56,079 nt of DNA from Streptomyces sp. NBS 14/10 (GTDB lineage Bacteria; Actinomycetota; Actinomycetes; Streptomycetales; Streptomycetaceae). Below are positions 11,936 through 23,385 of this stretch, piece by piece. A program made the position numbers and the translations under genes. The notes beneath the pieces were generated by a model. The model was given only the letters and a program-made list of their open reading frames with translations, was not told the origin of the DNA and made no database searches. The stretch is from contig NZ_NCSM01000046.1 in NCBI RefSeq assembly GCF_002224125.1, positions 3,916 to 59,994 on the forward strand, written 5' to 3'. Each line of letters opens with the position of its first letter. Position 1 is the stretch's first letter.

Positions 11936-13330
11936 ATGACTGAGCAGACCACCTTCTCGGCGGGAGCGGCCCCTGGGGCGCTGCCCGTCGTGGGACACGC
12001 CCTCCAGATGATGCGTCACCCCGTGAACTTCATGGCCTCGCTGTCGGCCCACGGCGACCTGGTCGAGATCAAGATCGGCCCCACCACGGCCTACGTCCCG
12101 ACCCACCCCGAACTGCTGCGGCACGTCCTGACCAACGACCGCATCTTCGACAAGGGCGGCGTCTTCTACGACCGTGCCCGTGACATCGCCGGCAACGGCC
12201 TCGTCACCTGCCCGTTCGCTGACCACCGCCGCCAGCGCCGACTGATGCAGTCGGCGTTCACCCGCGGTCGGCTCAAGCGGTACGCCGAGGCCATGCACGC
12301 CGAGATCGAGGTCACGGCGTCGCGCTGGCAGGACGGCATGGTCGTCGACGCCTTCCAGGAGATGTACGGCATGGCCCTGCGCACAGTCGGCCGCACCCTG
12401 TACTCCACACCCGTCAGCCCCGAGCTGGCGGCGAAGGTGGAACGTTCCTTCGACGTCGTGCTCAACGGCCTGTTCCGGCAGATGTTCCTGCCGGCCTCGA
12501 TCCGCCGACTGCCCCTGCCGTCCCAACGCCGCTACAAGAGCAACCTGAACTTCCTGCACGAGACCACCCAGCAGCTCATCGACGACTACCGCAGCTCCGA
12601 CACCGAGCGCGACGACCTGCTCGCCGCCCTGATCGCCTCCCGCGACGACGACGGCGACCGGCTCGCCGACAAAGAGATCCACGACCAGGTCATCACCGTC
12701 ATGGCGGCCGGCACCGAGACCGTCGCCTCCACCTTGACCTGGGTCTTCTACCTCCTCTCCCAGCACCCGGAGATCGAGGCCGCGCTCTACGACGAGATCG
12801 ACACCGTCCTCGACGGCCGCGCCCCGCAGTGGGACGACCTGCCGAACCTCTCCCTGGCCGACCGGATCATCTCCGAGACGCTGCGACTGCACCCGCCGGC
12901 CTGGCTGTTCACCCGCCTCACCGCCGCCCCGACCGAACTCGCGGGCCGTCAGCTGCCCACCGGCTCCACCGTCGTCTTCAGCCCCGCCGCGGTCGCCCAG
13001 TACGAGGACGCCTTCGACAACCCCAAGAAGTTCGACCCCGACCGCTGGCTCCCGGACCGTATCGCGCCGGCCTCCCGCCACGCCTACGTGCCGTTCGGCA
13101 CCGGCGCCCGCAAGTGCATCGGCGACCTCTACGCACGCACCGAGGCCACCTTGGGGCTCGCCACCATCCTCGGCCGCTGGCGGGTCACCTGCGAGCCCGG
13201 CATGGACATCCGCCCGGTCCCGCTGGCCACCGTCTACCACCCGCGCCGGCTGCGCCTGAGGCTGGACGCACGCACCCCGCGCCGGATGACCTCCGCCGTC
13301 CCCGCACCGGCCGGGGGTGACGCGACGTGA
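11936..13330 (+). CDS. penI: Cytochrome P450, pentalenene C13 oxidase (CYP183A type)
   Basis: Oxidises the C13 methyl of pentalenene through alcohol and aldehyde (pentalen-13-al) to 1-deoxypentalenic acid. The 464-residue protein has the I-helix AAGTETVAS, the ExxR helix ISETLRLHPP, the FDPDRW segment and the heme loop FGTGARKCIG. Both N-terminal ~15 residues and the last ~20 residues are flexible and Ala/Pro rich. The stop overlaps the GTG of the ispH stub by four bases. With penA it supplies the first committed intermediates. Confidence 0.93.
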   Translation: MTEQTTFSAGAAPGALPVVGHALQMMRHPVNFMASLSAHGDLVEIKIGPTTAYVPTHPELLRHVLTNDRIFDKGGVFYDRARDIAGNGLVTCPFADHRRQRRLMQSAFTRGRLKRYAEAMHAEIEVTASRWQDGMVVDAFQEMYGMALRTVGRTLYSTPVSPELAAKVERSFDVVLNGLFRQMFLPASIRRLPLPSQRRYKSNLNFLHETTQQLIDDYRSSDTERDDLLAALIASRDDDGDRLADKEIHDQVITVMAAGTETVASTLTWVFYLLSQHPEIEAALYDEIDTVLDGRAPQWDDLPNLSLADRIISETLRLHPPAWLFTRLTAAPTELAGRQLPTGSTVVFSPAAVAQYEDAFDNPKKFDPDRWLPDRIAPASRHAYVPFGTGARKCIGDLYARTEATLGLATILGRWRVTCEPGMDIRPVPLATVYHPRRLRLRLDARTPRRMTSAVPAPAGGDAT

Positions 13331-13416
13331 GCGAAGGGAACGTCGTCCTGGCCCAGCCGCGCGGCTTCTGCGCGGGCGTACGGCGCGCCATGGGGAAGCA
13401 TGCGAGGCTCAGCACT
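13327..13416 (+). pseudogene. ispH: ispH (lytB) stub, 4-hydroxy-3-methylbut-2-enyl diphosphate reductase
   Basis: The first ~22 codons from a GTG overlapping the penI stop read VVLAQPRGFCAGVRRA, the N-terminus of IspH with the first cysteine ligand of its iron-sulfur cluster. IspH is normally ~310 residues and supplies isoprene units in the MEP pathway, a logical last gene for a terpene operon. Similarity stops near 13393, shortly before an IS end begins at 13417. The reading frame then runs into IS sequence and ends at 13518. The gene is therefore non-functional here. Confidence 0.8.
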
Positions 13417-14107
<691 letters not shown>

Positions 14108-14248
14108 GGCTCCACCACCACGGTCGCGTCGTTCTCGTGGACTGTCTGAGTTGATCATTTGGCGAGCGAGGCAGCCCAGGGCGCGATGGGTGGCGGGCGG
14201 ATCCACCTGGAGAGGTGAGCGGCAGAGGCCGCCTGCTACGGTGCGGCG

Positions 14249-14677
14249 ATGTCAGCGATCAAGAAGTTCCAGGTCACCTTTGACTGCGCAGAACCTGAGC
14301 GTCTCGCTCGTTTCTGGTGCCAGGTGTTGGGGTACGTCATACCGTCGCCGCCGGAGGGGTTTGCCACTTGGGACGATTTCAAGCGTTCACAGCCACCTGA
14401 GCAGCGGGATTCTTGGTTCGCCTGCGTAGATCCCTCAGGTGTGGGCCCGCGACTGTACTTCCAGCGCGTTCCCGAGGGGAAGGTCGTCAAGAACCGGGTG
14501 CATCTTGATGTGCGGGTCGGCACCGGACTCGTGGGTAAGGAGCGTCTCGCCGCACTTGAGGCCGAATGCGCGCGACTGGTCCCTCTCGGTGCGGTACACG
14601 TGCAAACGCTGTATGACGGCAACGATGCGTGCATCCCGATGCTGGACATTGAGGGCAACGAGTTCTGTATCGACTGA
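14249..14677 (+). CDS. VOC-family (glyoxalase-like) protein
   Basis: A complete 142-residue protein of the vicinal oxygen chelate fold, beginning KKFQVTFDCAEPERLARFW with LGYVIPSPPEG, then RLYFQRVPEGK, NRVHLDVRVG and ending MLDIEGNEFCID. The HLDV and EFC-type segments are typical of the Glyoxalase_6 domain group found widely in Streptomyces; some act in resistance or degradation, but most are of unknown function. It lies between two oppositely oriented copies of the same IS type and may have moved with them. Confidence 0.85.
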   Translation: MSAIKKFQVTFDCAEPERLARFWCQVLGYVIPSPPEGFATWDDFKRSQPPEQRDSWFACVDPSGVGPRLYFQRVPEGKVVKNRVHLDVRVGTGLVGKERLAALEAECARLVPLGAVHVQTLYDGNDACIPMLDIEGNEFCID

Positions 14678-14705
14678 GCATTCTCCGAGCCGGGGTGGTG
14701 GGGAG

Positions 14706-16070
<1,365 letters not shown>

Positions 16071-16244
16071 CTTGACAGCACAGCGCACAGCGCTCCGCAG
16101 GTGCCAGCCGAGCCATGGCGGAGTGCGACGGGGTGTGGTCCGCGACCTTCTCGCATCTTGTGTCCGGTTTGTAGTGGAGATTCGTCGACCCGATCCCTGC
16201 AAGGGCCTTGACGCGGGTCGAGGTGCTCCCTGAGCATCACGGCA

Positions 16245-16256
16245 ACAAAATCCTAT
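16245..16256 (-). promoter_or_regulatory. Second copy of the ATAGGATTyTGT half-site
   Basis: On the minus strand this reads ATAGGATTTTGT, an 11 of 12 match to the core of the palindrome at 16051-16070. It lies directly in front of the binding-protein gene. No strong ribosome binding site is visible between it and the ATG at 16275. Confidence 0.35.
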
Positions 16257-16274
16257 TTGATTCGGGGCATCATC

Positions 16275-17363
16275 ATGAGCCGTCGCAGAACCGCCATGAC
16301 AGCCGCCGTCTCCCTCGTAGTCCTGGTCGCCGCCTCGTCGGCCTGCACCATCAAGAACTCGGACGAGCCGGGCGTCGCGAGCGCCGCTTCCGGGAAGACC
16401 GGCGGCGGGACGGCCGAGCTGGCCGACGGCTCCGCGACCAAGGTCGCGCTCGTACCGGGCGGCGCCCACCCCTACTTCCAGCCCTGGAAGCAGGCCGGCG
16501 AGAAGGCCGAGAGAACGCTGGGGCTGGGCGGCGTCACCTTCGACGAGACCGCCGAGTGGGACCAGCAGAAGCAGAACAACCTGGTCTCGACGCTCGCCGC
16601 CCGCGGCTACAACGCCTTCGGCATCTTCGGCGTCTCCCCGACCGACATCAACACCACCTTCGCCGACCTCAAATCCCAGGGCTTCGCCGTCGCGTCCCTG
16701 GCCTCCTGTCCGGCCGGCGACACGAACGAGGCGGACTTCTGCCTCTCCACGGACGTCGAACTGGCCGCGTACAAAGCCGCGAAGGCCGCCATCGAAGCCA
16801 TGCACGGCAAGGGCGCCCTCGTCCATCTGACCGGCAACAACGTGGACGCCAACACCCAGTTGCGCAGGCGGGGGGTGGAGAAGGCGGTGAAGGAGACCGG
16901 CGGCAAGGTCACGCTGCTGCAGACCATCACCGACATCGACAAGGATCTTCAGACCGCCCAGAAGGCCGTGTCCGACCTGCTCGCCGCCAAGGGTGCGCAG
17001 ATCGCGGGCATCGTCTCCACCGCATACAACCCGGCGGTCGCCGCCGCCGAGGCCGTGCGGGAGTCCGGCTCCAGGGCCAAGGTCGTGGCCATCGACGACG
17101 ACGCCAAGATCCTTTCGTCGATCAAGAACGGCTCCGTCAGTGCCACCGTCGTGCAGAACCCGGTCGGTCAGGCGGAGATCGGCGCCTGGGCGCTCGCCCT
17201 GCTGCAGACGAAGCAGTGCGCCATGAAGGATCCGGGCAAGATCGTCGACTCCGGCTCCTTCATCGTCACGAAGGACAACCTCTCCGACTACGACGACGCG
17301 CGCAAAGCCAAGACGGCGGAACTGAAGAAGCAGTTCGCCGACGAGTTCCTCACCTGCGGCTGA
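16275..17363 (+). CDS. Sugar ABC transporter substrate-binding lipoprotein (RbsB type)
   Basis: Captures a sugar outside the membrane and hands it to the permeases. The 362-residue protein has a lipoprotein signal: MSRRR, a hydrophobic stretch AAVSLVVLVAASSA, then the acylated Cys about residue 22. The mature part has Periplasmic_binding_4 features such as VALVPGGAHPYFQPW, GFAVASLASCP, NNVDANTQLRRRGV and VAIDDDAKILSSIKNG. ATG at 16275 is chosen over a TTG at 16257 because it gives a normal signal peptide. It is the first gene of an operon running to at least 22454. Confidence 0.9.
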   Translation: MSRRRTAMTAAVSLVVLVAASSACTIKNSDEPGVASAASGKTGGGTAELADGSATKVALVPGGAHPYFQPWKQAGEKAERTLGLGGVTFDETAEWDQQKQNNLVSTLAARGYNAFGIFGVSPTDINTTFADLKSQGFAVASLASCPAGDTNEADFCLSTDVELAAYKAAKAAIEAMHGKGALVHLTGNNVDANTQLRRRGVEKAVKETGGKVTLLQTITDIDKDLQTAQKAVSDLLAAKGAQIAGIVSTAYNPAVAAAEAVRESGSRAKVVAIDDDAKILSSIKNGSVSATVVQNPVGQAEIGAWALALLQTKQCAMKDPGKIVDSGSFIVTKDNLSDYDDARKAKTAELKKQFADEFLTCG

Positions 17364-17398
17364 TCCCCGGGCCTCCGACACAGAAAGTCGGTACGCGC

Positions 17399-18487
17399 AT
17401 GACCCTCATCACCAACGCGACGGCCCTGCTGGCCGACATCGCCGTGGAGACCGACCGCACCGACGCCGTGCAGTCGTTCGTCAAACAGGAGACCGTCCTC
17501 GTCACCATCACCACGGCCGATGGCCTGGTGGGTACCGGCTACGCCTACACGATCGGTACCGGCGGCAGTTCGGTGGTGGCGCTGCTCCGGGAGCACCTGC
17601 TGCCCCTCCTCACCGGCAAGGACGCCCGCAACGTCGAAGGCCTCTGGCAGTCCCTGTTCGCCCACACCCGAGCCACGACCACCGGCGCCATCACCTCACT
17701 GGCGCTCGCCGCCGTGGACACCGCCCTGTGGGACCTGCGCTGCAAGCGTGCCTCAGAACCGCTGTGGCGGCTGGCGGGCGGGCACCGCCAGGAGATCCCG
17801 GTCTACGACACCGAGGGCGGCTGGCTGCACCTCGGCACTGAGGACCTGGTCAAGTCCGCGCTCGCGGCCAGAGACGCCGGGTTCTCCGGGGTCAAGATCA
17901 AGGTGGGCAAGCCGCACGTCGCCGAGGACGCGGAGCGGTTGCGCGCCGTCCGTGACGCTGTCGGCCCCGGGCTGCACATCATGACGGACGCCAACCAGTC
18001 CCAGTCGCTGTCCTCCGCCGTGCAACTCGCCGCAGCCCTTGAACCGTACGGCCCGTACTGGCTCGAGGAGCCCCTGCCCGCCGACGACATCAGCGGCCAT
18101 ACCCGGCTGGCCCGCTCGACCCGGATCCCGATCGCCGTCGGCGAGTCCCTGTACGCGCCCATGCAGTTCCGCAGTTACCTGGAGGCCGGCGGCGCCTCCA
18201 TCGTGCAAGTGGACGTCGCCCGTGTCGGCGGCATCACCCCGTGGCTGAAGGTCGCTCACCTCGCGGAGACCTTCAACGTCGGGGTCTGTCCGCACTTCCT
18301 GATGGAACTGCACGTCAGCCTGGTCGCCGCGGTGCCCAACGGCGTGTTCGTCGAGTACATCCCGCAGCTGCGCGCCGTGACCCGCACCGAGATGGCCCTG
18401 CACAACGGCCTCGCCGTGGCGCCGGACGAGCCCGGCATCGGCATCGACTGGGACATGGACGCCATCGACGACCGGAGGGTCTCATGA
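17399..18487 (+). CDS. Mandelate racemase/muconate lactonizing enzyme family dehydratase
   Basis: An enolase-superfamily enzyme of 362 residues that probably dehydrates a sugar acid in the pathway fed by the ABC transporter. The catalytic elements are in order: KIK near residue 165, the metal ligands in MTDANQ (near 195), WLEEPLP and AVGES (near 246), and the His-containing VCPHF. The paired KxK and His point to the mandelate racemase subgroup. The substrate is not predictable by eye. It follows the binding protein by 35 bases and overlaps the first permease gene by four (ATGA). Confidence 0.85.
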   Translation: MTLITNATALLADIAVETDRTDAVQSFVKQETVLVTITTADGLVGTGYAYTIGTGGSSVVALLREHLLPLLTGKDARNVEGLWQSLFAHTRATTTGAITSLALAAVDTALWDLRCKRASEPLWRLAGGHRQEIPVYDTEGGWLHLGTEDLVKSALAARDAGFSGVKIKVGKPHVAEDAERLRAVRDAVGPGLHIMTDANQSQSLSSAVQLAAALEPYGPYWLEEPLPADDISGHTRLARSTRIPIAVGESLYAPMQFRSYLEAGGASIVQVDVARVGGITPWLKVAHLAETFNVGVCPHFLMELHVSLVAAVPNGVFVEYIPQLRAVTRTEMALHNGLAVAPDEPGIGIDWDMDAIDDRRVS

Positions 18488-19560
18488 AGACGGCGGTCAC
18501 CCCCACCGACAGCGAGACCGACCGTCCTTCCGAGGGGGCCCGCGCGGCCCACCGGCTCCCGTTCTGGGTCAATCAGCGGCTCGGCCTGCTCGTGCTCGTC
18601 GTCGCGCTCGCCGCCCTGTTCGGCGTGCTACGCCCCGCCTTCTTCGACGAGCGGCTGGTGCTTTTTCCCCTCCTGAGGGACATCTCGACGCTCACCGTGG
18701 TGGCACTCGCGCAGATGGTCGTCCTGTCCATCGGACACATGAACCTCGCCGTGGGACGCATGGCCGCCTTCGGTGCCTTGTTCGCAGGGTTCGGCTACGA
18801 CCGGCTCGGACTGCCGCTGCCGCTCGGCCTCGTGCTGTGCCTCGTCGCCGGGGGAGCCATCGGGGCCCTCACCGGCTGGATCATCGCCCGCACCGGCGTG
18901 AACTCGTTCGTCGTGACGCTGGCCATGGATTTCGCCCTGCTGGGTCTGGTGTCCTTGCTCTACTCGGCCCTCACCGAGAACGCCGCGTTCACCACCCGGC
19001 CCGACGGGCTCGCGGAGCTGCGTTCCTACTCGCTCGCGGACATCTGCGCCGGGCCGATCTGCGGCTCACCCGCCATCCCGCAGCTGACCCAGTTCACCGT
19101 GCTCGCCCTGGCCGGCCTCGGCTTCCTCTACGCCCGCACCCGCTTGGGCCGGGAACTGCTGCTGACCGGCGCCAACCCCGCCGCCGCCGAGCTGTCGGGT
19201 ATCCCCACCGGCCGCCGGATCATCCTGGCCCACGCGCTGTCCGGGCTGCTCGCGGCCCTCGCCGGCTTCATGGCCGCCGTCGGCACCGGCACGTTCCGCG
19301 CCTCCATCGGCGACGACTTCATGCTCCCCTCGTTCCTCGGCGCCGTCCTCGGCGGGACCCTCCTCACCGGTGGTGTCGTCTCCGTCATCGGAGCCCTGCT
19401 CGGCACCTCCCTCGTCGGCGTCATCCGCAAGGGGCTCGACCTGCTCAGCGTCGGTCTCGAAAGCCTCAACATCTACCTCGGCTGCGTGCTCCTGTTGGCC
19501 CTGTCCGCGGACCGGGTGCGCACCGTCGTGTCCTATCGCAAGGTGGTGCGCTCCACATGA
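18484..19560 (+). CDS. Sugar ABC transporter permease 1 (CUT2)
   Basis: A 358-residue inner-membrane permease of the RbsC type with about nine to ten hydrophobic helices, starting after a 30-residue hydrophilic N-terminus. Family segments are MVVLSIGHMNLAVGRMAAFGA, trimmed here to the core IGHMNLAVG, and GANPAAAELSGIPTGR, the loop that contacts the ATPase. It overlaps the genes on both sides by four bases, so the stoichiometry of the transporter is set by coupled translation. Confidence 0.9.
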   Translation: MKTAVTPTDSETDRPSEGARAAHRLPFWVNQRLGLLVLVVALAALFGVLRPAFFDERLVLFPLLRDISTLTVVALAQMVVLSIGHMNLAVGRMAAFGALFAGFGYDRLGLPLPLGLVLCLVAGGAIGALTGWIIARTGVNSFVVTLAMDFALLGLVSLLYSALTENAAFTTRPDGLAELRSYSLADICAGPICGSPAIPQLTQFTVLALAGLGFLYARTRLGRELLLTGANPAAAELSGIPTGRRIILAHALSGLLAALAGFMAAVGTGTFRASIGDDFMLPSFLGAVLGGTLLTGGVVSVIGALLGTSLVGVIRKGLDLLSVGLESLNIYLGCVLLLALSADRVRTVVSYRKVVRST

Positions 19561-20633
19561 CGATGCTCCGCGACAAGCAGGCCTTGGCCCTCCCGGCCCT
19601 GCGGCGCTTCACCCGGTCCACCACGACGACCCTGCTGTGCGTGGTCGTGGTCGGTTACGTGGGCCTCGGCATCGCCTCCTCCGGTTCCTTCTTCGAAGGC
19701 TCCTCCCTCCGCACGTTCCTCCAGTACCTCGCCACACCCGTCCTCATCGGCCTGGCCCAGATGGTGGCTCTGTGCGTCGGGCAGCTCAATCTCGCCGTCG
19801 GCGCGCTGGGCGGGTTCACCGCCTGCCTGATGGGTGTACTGATGGCCGACCAAGGGGTGCCCGCCGGCCTCGCCGTGCTGACCGGCGTCCTCACCGCCAC
19901 CCTGATCGGGCTGCTCACCGGCGTGTTCATCGTCGCCACCCGCATCAACGGCTTCATCGTCACCCTCGGCACGATGACGATCCTGCTGGGCGCGCAGTAC
20001 CGGCTCTCCGGCACCCGCACCATCGACGGCTACTCGACGACGCTCCGCGACTTCGGCCACGCAGCGCCGCTGAACATCCCCCTCGTCTTCGTCACCGCTC
20101 TCGCCGCGGCCACGCTGCTCGCCGCCTTCATGTACCGCACCATCGCCGGCCGACGGCTGCTGGCCGCCGGTGGCAACCCGCTCGCGGCCCGCCTGTCCGG
20201 CATCTCCACCGACCGGCAGATCGTGCTCGCCCACACCTTGTCCGGCCTGCTCGTCGGCCTCGCCGCGCTGATCGCCACCGCCTCACTGCCCGGCGTCAAC
20301 CGCAGTGTCGGCGGAGACTGGCTGCTCCCCAGCTTCGCCGCTCCCATCATCGGCGGCGTCGCGCTCACCGGTGGCTCGGTCGCGGTGCTCGGCACCGTAC
20401 TGGCCGCTTTCGTGATGCGGCTCATCGACACCGCGCGGGCCCAGTTCTCCCTCGACCCGAGCTGGGTGAACTTCCTCATCGGCCTGGTCGTCCTCGGCAC
20501 CGTCGTCGGCGGCCGCATCCACCAGACCCACGTCGAGAAGAAGGGCAGGGCACCCGGACGCACACCACCCGCGCCACCGGAAAGCGACACGCCGCCGGCC
20601 GCGGTCCTGCCGAGCGCGGGAGGCGCCCGATGA
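19557..20633 (+). CDS. Sugar ABC transporter permease 2 (CUT2)
   Basis: The partner permease, also 358 residues, with the same architecture: helices from residue 25, the GQLNLAVGALGG segment, TRINGFIVTLGTMT, and the ATPase-contact loop GGNPLAARLSGISTDR. The C-terminus adds a hydrophilic, Pro-rich tail of about 35 residues. Two distinct permeases instead of a homodimer are common in CUT2 systems of this type. ATG overlaps the previous stop and the stop overlaps the next start. Confidence 0.9.
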   Translation: MTMLRDKQALALPALRRFTRSTTTTLLCVVVVGYVGLGIASSGSFFEGSSLRTFLQYLATPVLIGLAQMVALCVGQLNLAVGALGGFTACLMGVLMADQGVPAGLAVLTGVLTATLIGLLTGVFIVATRINGFIVTLGTMTILLGAQYRLSGTRTIDGYSTTLRDFGHAAPLNIPLVFVTALAAATLLAAFMYRTIAGRRLLAAGGNPLAARLSGISTDRQIVLAHTLSGLLVGLAALIATASLPGVNRSVGGDWLLPSFAAPIIGGVALTGGSVAVLGTVLAAFVMRLIDTARAQFSLDPSWVNFLIGLVVLGTVVGGRIHQTHVEKKGRAPGRTPPAPPESDTPPAAVLPSAGGAR

Positions 20634-22168
20634 GCGACCACGTTCTGCTGGAATGCGAGAACATCGTCAAGGTCTTCCCCGGAGTACGCGCCCTCGACGG
20701 CGTGAGCCTGACCCTGACCGCCGGTACTGTGCACGCCCTGCTCGGGGAGAACGGCGCGGGCAAGTCCACGCTGATCAAAATGATCACCGGGGTGCACCCG
20801 CCCGACGGCGGCAGACTGCTCCGTCACGGCGAGGAGATCCACCTGCGCTCCCCGCTGGAGGCCACCCGGGCCGGCATCGGCGTGGTCCACCAGGAGCGCA
20901 ACCTGATCCCCGGTTTCTCCGTGGCCGAGAACATCACGCTCCAGAACCCGCCCTCGCGCCGGGGACTGGTCGATCGGGAGGCGATGACCGCCCTCGCCCA
21001 GCGCTGCCTGGCCGAACTCGGCCTGGACCTCGACCCGCACCGACCGGTACGCGAACTGTCCGTGGCCATGCAGCAGTTGGTCGAAATCGCCAAGGCCCTG
21101 CACACCGACAGCCAGGTGCTGCTTCTTGACGAGCCCACCGCCTCGCTCTCCCCCGGGGAAGCGGAGCGCCTCTTCGACGTCGTACGCCGGCTCAAGGAGC
21201 GCGGGACCTGCGTGGTGTTCGTCAGCCACAAGCTGGAGGAGGTCTTCGCGATCTGCGACACCGTCACCGTCCTGCGCGACGGCCGACCGGTGCTCGAGTC
21301 GGCACCCCTCGCCGCGTACGCCCAGGACGAGGTGGTCACCCTCATGGTCGGCCGAGCCCACTCGGTGACGGACCTGACGCCGCGCGCGGTGGACACCTCC
21401 GTACAACCGGCCCTGTCCCTGTCGGGACTGTGCACGGCGGCCGGACATCAGGACGTCTCGCTCGACGTCCGGCCCGGCGAGATCGTCGGCTTGTACGGTC
21501 TGGTCGGCGCCGGCCGCAGCGAACTGGTCAAGGCCGTCCTCGGCCTCGACCGGATCACGGCCGGCGAGATCCGCGTGTACGGCCGACCCGCGCGGATCAG
21601 CTCCCCGCGGGAGGCCCTGCACACCTACGGCATCGGCTATCTGACAGAAAACCGCAAAGAGGAAGGCGTCTTCCTGGAACAGCCCATCGTCCGGAACATC
21701 ACCGTGACGGTGTGGAACACACTCGGCCGGTTCCTCGGCGACATCTCCCCACGCCGGGAAAGGGAGGTCGCACAGGACCACGTCGACCGTCTCGGAATAC
21801 GTGTCTCCGGGTTGCAGCAGAACGCAGGTGAACTGTCCGGCGGCAACCAGCAGAAGGTGAGCCTGGCGAAGTGGCTCGCGGCCGATACCCGGCTGCTGGT
21901 CGTCGACGAACCGACCGTCGGTGTGGACGTGCGGGCCAAGCATGCCTTCCACGAGCTGATCTGGGAGCTGGCCCGCGACGGCCTGCCGATCCTGCTCATC
22001 AGCAGCGACCTGACCGAGATGATCACCCTCGCCGACCGGGTGGTGGTCATGGCCGACCACCGCGTCCGCGGGAAGGTGGACAACGACCACGACTACGACC
22101 GCATGAGCGGGAAGATCATCCGGATGATCCATGACCGTGCCGCCTCGACCGTGCCGCCGCGACCGTGA
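20630..22168 (+). CDS. Sugar ABC transporter ATP-binding protein (RbsA/MglA type, two domains)
   Basis: Energises import. The 512-residue protein has two nucleotide-binding domains. The first has Walker A GENGAGKST near residue 40, the signature region as ELSVAMQQLVEIAKAL and Walker B LLLDEPTASLS. The second has the usual altered P-loop GLVGAGRSE, the signature LSGGNQQKVSLAKWL and Walker B LLVVDEPTVGVD. A TENRKEEGVF segment typical of sugar importers is present. No defect is seen, so the transporter looks complete. Confidence 0.93.
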   Translation: MSDHVLLECENIVKVFPGVRALDGVSLTLTAGTVHALLGENGAGKSTLIKMITGVHPPDGGRLLRHGEEIHLRSPLEATRAGIGVVHQERNLIPGFSVAENITLQNPPSRRGLVDREAMTALAQRCLAELGLDLDPHRPVRELSVAMQQLVEIAKALHTDSQVLLLDEPTASLSPGEAERLFDVVRRLKERGTCVVFVSHKLEEVFAICDTVTVLRDGRPVLESAPLAAYAQDEVVTLMVGRAHSVTDLTPRAVDTSVQPALSLSGLCTAAGHQDVSLDVRPGEIVGLYGLVGAGRSELVKAVLGLDRITAGEIRVYGRPARISSPREALHTYGIGYLTENRKEEGVFLEQPIVRNITVTVWNTLGRFLGDISPRREREVAQDHVDRLGIRVSGLQQNAGELSGGNQQKVSLAKWLAADTRLLVVDEPTVGVDVRAKHAFHELIWELARDGLPILLISSDLTEMITLADRVVVMADHRVRGKVDNDHDYDRMSGKIIRMIHDRAASTVPPRP

Positions 22169-22187
22169 CCGCGAAGGGCTCCGCCAC

Positions 22188-22454
22188 ATGAAGCGGCTTG
22201 CCCAGGTCTTCCAAGTCCTCCCCGAAAGGGTGGAGGACTACCGGGCGCTACACCGCGACGTACCCGAACCGGTCCTCGACCGGCTGCGGCGCTCCCCCAT
22301 CGCCGACTACTCGATCCACCTCCTCGGCGACCGGCTGTTCGCCTGCTTCGAGTACCACGGTGACGACCTCGCGGCCATGGCCGAGAACCCGGCCACCCAG
22401 GCATGGTGGCGGCTCACCGCACCCTGCCGGCGGCTCCCAACCACCACGCGGTAG
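22188..22454 (+). CDS. L-rhamnose/L-fucose mutarotase family protein, short
   Basis: Interconverts anomers of an imported deoxy-sugar. The 88-residue protein has the RhaM features VFQVLPERVEDYRALH, IADYSIHLLGDRLFACFEY and TQAWWRLTAPCR. Family members are about 105 residues and end with a second Trp-Trp and MEEVFH; here the reading frame leaves the family pattern after TAPCRRL, so the C-terminus is probably lost by a deletion or frameshift near 22440. It follows the ATPase gene by 19 bases. Confidence 0.7.
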   Translation: MKRLAQVFQVLPERVEDYRALHRDVPEPVLDRLRRSPIADYSIHLLGDRLFACFEYHGDDLAAMAENPATQAWWRLTAPCRRLPTTTR

Positions 22455-22492
22455 GAGCCCGTACTTACTTACCGCGACCGCAGGGAGAACAC

Positions 22493-22633
22493 GTGAAAGT
22501 GCTGACGCATGAACCGATGAGCAACCAGAACACGGCCCGCATCACGGGCGTCGACGTCATCGACATCCGGTTCCCCACCTCACGGGAGCTGGACGGGGCA
22601 CGGCCGAACACGACGAGGGGCACCCACGCATGA
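22493..22633 (+). pseudogene. L-fuconate dehydratase, collapsed to N-terminal stub
   Basis: From a GTG with AGGGAG upstream the frame reads ARITGVDVIDIRFPTSRELDG, the characteristic N-terminus of L-fuconate dehydratases (enolase superfamily, normally ~440 residues), and then only about eleven more codons before a stop that overlaps the next gene's ATG. The body of the gene is missing, consistent with a large in-frame internal deletion. The pathway step from L-fuconate to 2-keto-3-deoxy-fuconate is therefore not supplied by this gene. Confidence 0.65.
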
Positions 22634-23385
22634 GCGAACTGAACGGGCTCAAGGCACTGGTGACGGGTGGCGCCTGCGGCATCGGCCGTGCCACCGCGGA
22701 GCTGATGGCCCAGCGCGGCGCCGACGTCGCCGTCCTGGACCTCGACCCATCCCCCGTCGGCAAGCCGCTGCGCGGGTACGCCGCCGACGTGTCGGACGAC
22801 ACCGCGGTGCGGTCCGCTGTCGCCGCCGCGGCCGGTGACCTCGGCGGCATCGACATCCTGGTCAACAACGCGGGCATCGGCGCCGTGGGCACCGTCGAGG
22901 ACAACGACGACGCCGAGTGGTACCGCGTCCTGGACGTGAACGTACTCGGCATGGTCCGCACCACCCGGGCCGCGCTGCCCCTGCTGCGCGCCTCCGCGCA
23001 CCGGGCCGTCGTCAACACCTGCTCGATCGCGGCCACGGCCGGGCTTCCGCAGCGTGCCCTGTACAGCGCGAGCAAGGGCGCGGTACAGGCCCTGACCCTG
23101 GCCATGGCGGCGGACCACGTCCACGATGGCATCCGCGTCAACTGCGTCAACCCGGGTACCGCGGACACCCCCTGGGTGGGCCGGCTCCTGGACCGGGCAC
23201 CCGACCCGGAGGCCGAACGGGCGGCGCTCAACGCCCGCCAGCCCATGGGCCGTCTGGTCACCGCGGAGGAGGTGGCCGCCGCCATCGCGTACCTGGCGAG
23301 TCCGGCCGCGGCCGGCGTCACCGGCACCGCGCTCGCGGTGGACGGCGGAATGCAGGGCCTGCGGCTGCGACCGAAGGGGCAGTGA
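22630..23385 (+). CDS. SDR oxidoreductase, probable 2-keto-3-deoxy-L-fuconate or L-fucose dehydrogenase
   Basis: A complete 251-residue SDR with cofactor motif TGGACGIG near residue 13, NNAG near residue 83, the catalytic S...YSASKG set near 137-152, and CVNPGTADTPWVGRLLD, a segment I associate with 2-keto-3-deoxy-L-fuconate dehydrogenases. It would oxidise the C4 hydroxyl of 2-keto-3-deoxy-fuconate in the non-phosphorylative L-fucose route. ATG overlaps the stub's stop and its own stop overlaps the next ATG. Its neighbours are broken, so it may be an orphan enzyme now. Confidence 0.75.
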   Translation: MSELNGLKALVTGGACGIGRATAELMAQRGADVAVLDLDPSPVGKPLRGYAADVSDDTAVRSAVAAAAGDLGGIDILVNNAGIGAVGTVEDNDDAEWYRVLDVNVLGMVRTTRAALPLLRASAHRAVVNTCSIAATAGLPQRALYSASKGAVQALTLAMAADHVHDGIRVNCVNPGTADTPWVGRLLDRAPDPEAERAALNARQPMGRLVTAEEVAAAIAYLASPAAAGVTGTALAVDGGMQGLRLRPKGQ